Part shown: positions 6,302 to 7,730 of the stretch, one piece after another
Layout of the letters: every line of letters begins with the position of its first letter
Numbering within the stretch: position 1 is the first letter of the stretch
Assembly: GCA_937899935.1 (NCBI GenBank)
Contig: CALCOW010000305.1
Coordinates: forward strand, 1 to 7,730
Reading direction: 5' to 3'
Source: an uncultured Phycisphaerae bacterium
Lineage (GTDB): Bacteria; Planctomycetota; Phycisphaerae; Phycisphaerales; SM1A02
Length of the DNA: 7,730 nucleotides
Notes under the pieces: model-generated
Seen by the model: the letters and a program-made list of their open reading frames with translations, nothing else
Database searches by the model: none
What the model was told of the DNA's origin: nothing
Position numbers and translations under genes: made by a program

Positions 6302-6330
6302 CTTAAGCCTGGTACCAAGGATTGCTTAAG
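6302..6330. repeat. Nested inverted repeat upstream of the metalloprotease gene
   Basis: CTTAAGC (6302-6308) and GCTTAAG (6324-6330) form a perfect 7-bp inverted repeat with a 15-base spacer, and the spacer itself contains the palindrome TGGTACCA (6310-6317). The two arms are also each built on the palindrome CTTAAG. It ends 69 bases before the metalloprotease start, a plausible place for an operator or leader hairpin. Confidence 0.4.
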
Positions 6331-6398
6331 GCACCCTCGCTCAGCTGACGATGAGACTGATAGAGGTCATTGAGCGAACACCTACATTGAGAGACCAA

Positions 6399-7730
6399 AT
6401 GAAGTTCAGCAGACGAAATTCACTTCTTTTAGTAGTTTTCTCATTGATGAGCTCAGCCGCCTTCGGCCAAAGAAGTCTGGAAACCATCCCGACAAACTTC
6501 ACCGAATTACAGTATTTGGTCCAAGAAGAATATGCCGTCCCAACCGGCCACCTCGTTTCCATAAAAACATCAAAGGAACACAGTGGTCCTTTCTTGAGCT
6601 TACTCACAATTGACGGTACGCCTTATGTTGCTGATTTGAAACCTGTCACAACGCGAGCCAAAAATTATGAAGTACTGGCCGAAGGCGCGAACGGAAAAAA
6701 AGAATATCGTGATGGTGGATTGAGCCGCACTATTCGCGGCAATCTTGTTGGCATCCCTGGAAGTCGTGTTGCCGGCTCTCTCATGCCTGATGGACTTCAT
6801 CTGAGGGTCCAGTTTGCAAAAGGTGATGTTTATTGGATTGAACCAGTTAAGCGTCGCATACCCACTGCTGAGACAACACACTATGTGGTGTACAACGACA
6901 ACGATGTGCGTGACTGCGGCGGCCGTTGTGGAAATGCGACCTTGATGCAGCGATTCTTTCCCGCAACCAGTGGCACCTCGAACAGTGGCTCGTCCCCTCC
7001 AACAAGCGCCGTCTCATCTGGGAATCTAAAAGTCTGTCAGATCGCATGCGAAGCAGACTTTGAGTTCTACGAAGAGTTTGGCAGTGTCTCAGCTGTTGAG
7101 GATCAAATTAACAACATCATCAATGCTGTTAATGACCAGTATGAGGCTGAGGTAGGAATCACTTATGAGATTTCGAAGATTATTGTGCAAACCGACGCCG
7201 ATGATCCATACGACGAATCTGACGCGTCTGACTTACTTAACCAGTTCCGTGATCACTGGAAAAGTGAGAATGAAGACGTTGATCGTGATGTTGCGAAACT
7301 CTTTACTGGCCGCGATCTTGATGGAGACACCATTGGCATTGCATTCGTAGGTGTGATTTGCTCAGACTTTGCCTATCTCTTAGTTGAATCGACGTTCACA
7401 AGTAACTTTTCTTGCCTAACTGATCTTTCAGCTCATGAAATGGGACATACCTGGGATGCAAATCACTGTGGCTGTTCAGACCACACCATGAATGCCAGTC
7501 TGACCTGTAAAAATACTTTTCACCCGACAAAAACCATCCCAGAAATCGAGGCCTTCCGAGATTCGATCTCATGCCTCGGCCAGGGTGAATCTCTTCCAGA
7601 CGCTGGTTCATCGGATTGCCCGAATGGTCAAATCACCGATTGCTTTGGCAACTGCATACCACTTACATTTCTTGGTGATGGAATCTGCGATGACGGCACA
7701 TGGGGCATTTACTTTGACTGTGATGCATTC
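6399..7730 (+). CDS. Secreted reprolysin-like (metzincin) zinc metalloprotease precursor with LNR-like module, 3' end outside the window
   Basis: The first 444 codons of an open reading frame that is still open at the window edge. Seen in order: a signal peptide (residues 1-23; K2-F-S-R-R basic start, hydrophobic S-L-L-L-V-V-F-S-L-M core, A21-F-G then Q24 as likely cleavage site); a propeptide-like region (about 24-170) with G-S-L-M-P-D-G-L-H-L-R, YWIEPV (145-150) and HYVVY (161-165), resembling the propeptide of M12B/ADAM proteases; a D-C-G-G-R-C-G stretch (C173, C177) that may act as a cysteine switch; a Ser/Pro-rich linker (about 184-208); the catalytic domain (about 210-395) with zinc motif HEMGHTWDANHC at 346-357 (zinc ligands H346, H350, H356; catalytic E347) and a Met-turn at M364 in HTMN; and from about 406 a Cys-rich segment DCFGNC, then GDGICDDG and FDCDAF, which looks like the start of a Notch/LNR-type calcium-binding repeat. 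The role is inferred to be extracellular proteolysis; substrate unknown. ATG 6399 is preferred over in-frame ATG 6351 because it gives a proper signal peptide. Confidence 0.87.
   Translation, partial: MKFSRRNSLLLVVFSLMSSAAFGQRSLETIPTNFTELQYLVQEEYAVPTGHLVSIKTSKEHSGPFLSLLTIDGTPYVADLKPVTTRAKNYEVLAEGANGKKEYRDGGLSRTIRGNLVGIPGSRVAGSLMPDGLHLRVQFAKGDVYWIEPVKRRIPTAETTHYVVYNDNDVRDCGGRCGNATLMQRFFPATSGTSNSGSSPPTSAVSSGNLKVCQIACEADFEFYEEFGSVSAVEDQINNIINAVNDQYEAEVGITYEISKIIVQTDADDPYDESDASDLLNQFRDHWKSENEDVDRDVAKLFTGRDLDGDTIGIAFVGVICSDFAYLLVESTFTSNFSCLTDLSAHEMGHTWDANHCGCSDHTMNASLTCKNTFHPTKTIPEIEAFRDSISCLGQGESLPDAGSSDCPNGQITDCFGNCIPLTFLGDGICDDGTWGIYFDCDAF

Larger units (their letters stand above)
6083..6398. 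other. Noncoding stretch between synthetase and metalloprotease genes
   Basis: About 316 bases without a convincing gene on either strand. It should contain the end of the synthetase transcript and the promoter of the metalloprotease, but no T-run terminator and no good -35/-10 pair was found. It holds two inverted repeats, listed separately. An in-frame ATG at 6351 could extend the metalloprotease by 16 residues but has no ribosome site and would spoil the signal peptide. Confidence 0.6.

Noticed and set aside
6296..6330. Cluster of restriction-site-like palindromes (GAATTC, CTTAAG, GGTACC, CTTAAG) suggesting a cloning artefact
   Set aside because: The sequence on both sides is natural-looking and continuous, and no vector sequence is present; treated instead as a natural inverted repeat.
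6341..7047. Minus-strand open frames opposite the metalloprotease N-terminal half
   Set aside because: The plus-strand frame is continuous from a signal peptide through a zinc motif; the antisense frames have low-complexity, feature-free translations.
1..7730. CRISPR array, insertion sequence, phage or defence system
   Set aside because: No repeated spacer pattern, transposase, integrase, terminal repeats or defence-type domains were seen on either strand.

Overview
The window looks like an ordinary chromosomal segment of a bacterium, most likely a planctomycete (possibly Phycisphaerae-like). This is inference. It rests on three gene types that co-occur in that phylum: carotenoid tailoring genes of the desaturase/GT2/acyltransferase kind, a protein whose C-terminus resembles region 4 of the planctomycete-expanded ECF sigma factors, and a secreted ADAM-like metalloprotease followed by a Notch/LNR-like cysteine module. 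No mobile element, CRISPR array, tRNA or rRNA was found.

Layout. (1) Bases 1-2283, plus strand: a three-gene carotenoid operon with overlapping stop/start codons. It holds the 3' end of a CrtI/CrtN/CrtP-type carotenoid desaturase/oxygenase, a PlsC-like acyltransferase and a membrane GT2 glycosyltransferase. Together they suggest synthesis of a glycosylated, acylated carotenoid, comparable to staphyloxanthin (CrtP/CrtQ/CrtO) or to chlorobactene glucoside esters (CruC/CruD). (2) Bases 2337-3917, minus strand: an arginase-family ureohydrolase and, upstream of it on the same strand, a 193-aa protein with a degenerate sigma region 4-like C-terminus. The arginase converges on the carotenoid operon across 53 bases. 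(3) Bases 3918-4129: a divergent intergenic region, followed by an acetoacetyl-CoA synthetase gene (4130-6082) with a strong Shine-Dalgarno that places its start 15 bases inside the longest reading frame. (4) Bases 6083-6398: a 316-base noncoding stretch with two inverted repeats. (5) Bases 6399-7730: a secreted metalloprotease precursor that runs off the window. It has a signal peptide, an ADAM-like propeptide, a metzincin catalytic domain and the start of an LNR-like domain.

Only the carotenoid genes clearly work together. Arginase (arginine to ornithine and urea) and acetoacetyl-CoA synthetase (acetoacetate to acetoacetyl-CoA) are separate catabolic or salvage functions with no pathway partners visible here. 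The most interesting items are the region-4-only sigma-like protein, the eukaryote-like metalloprotease architecture, and the altered PlsC motif in the carotenoid acyltransferase.
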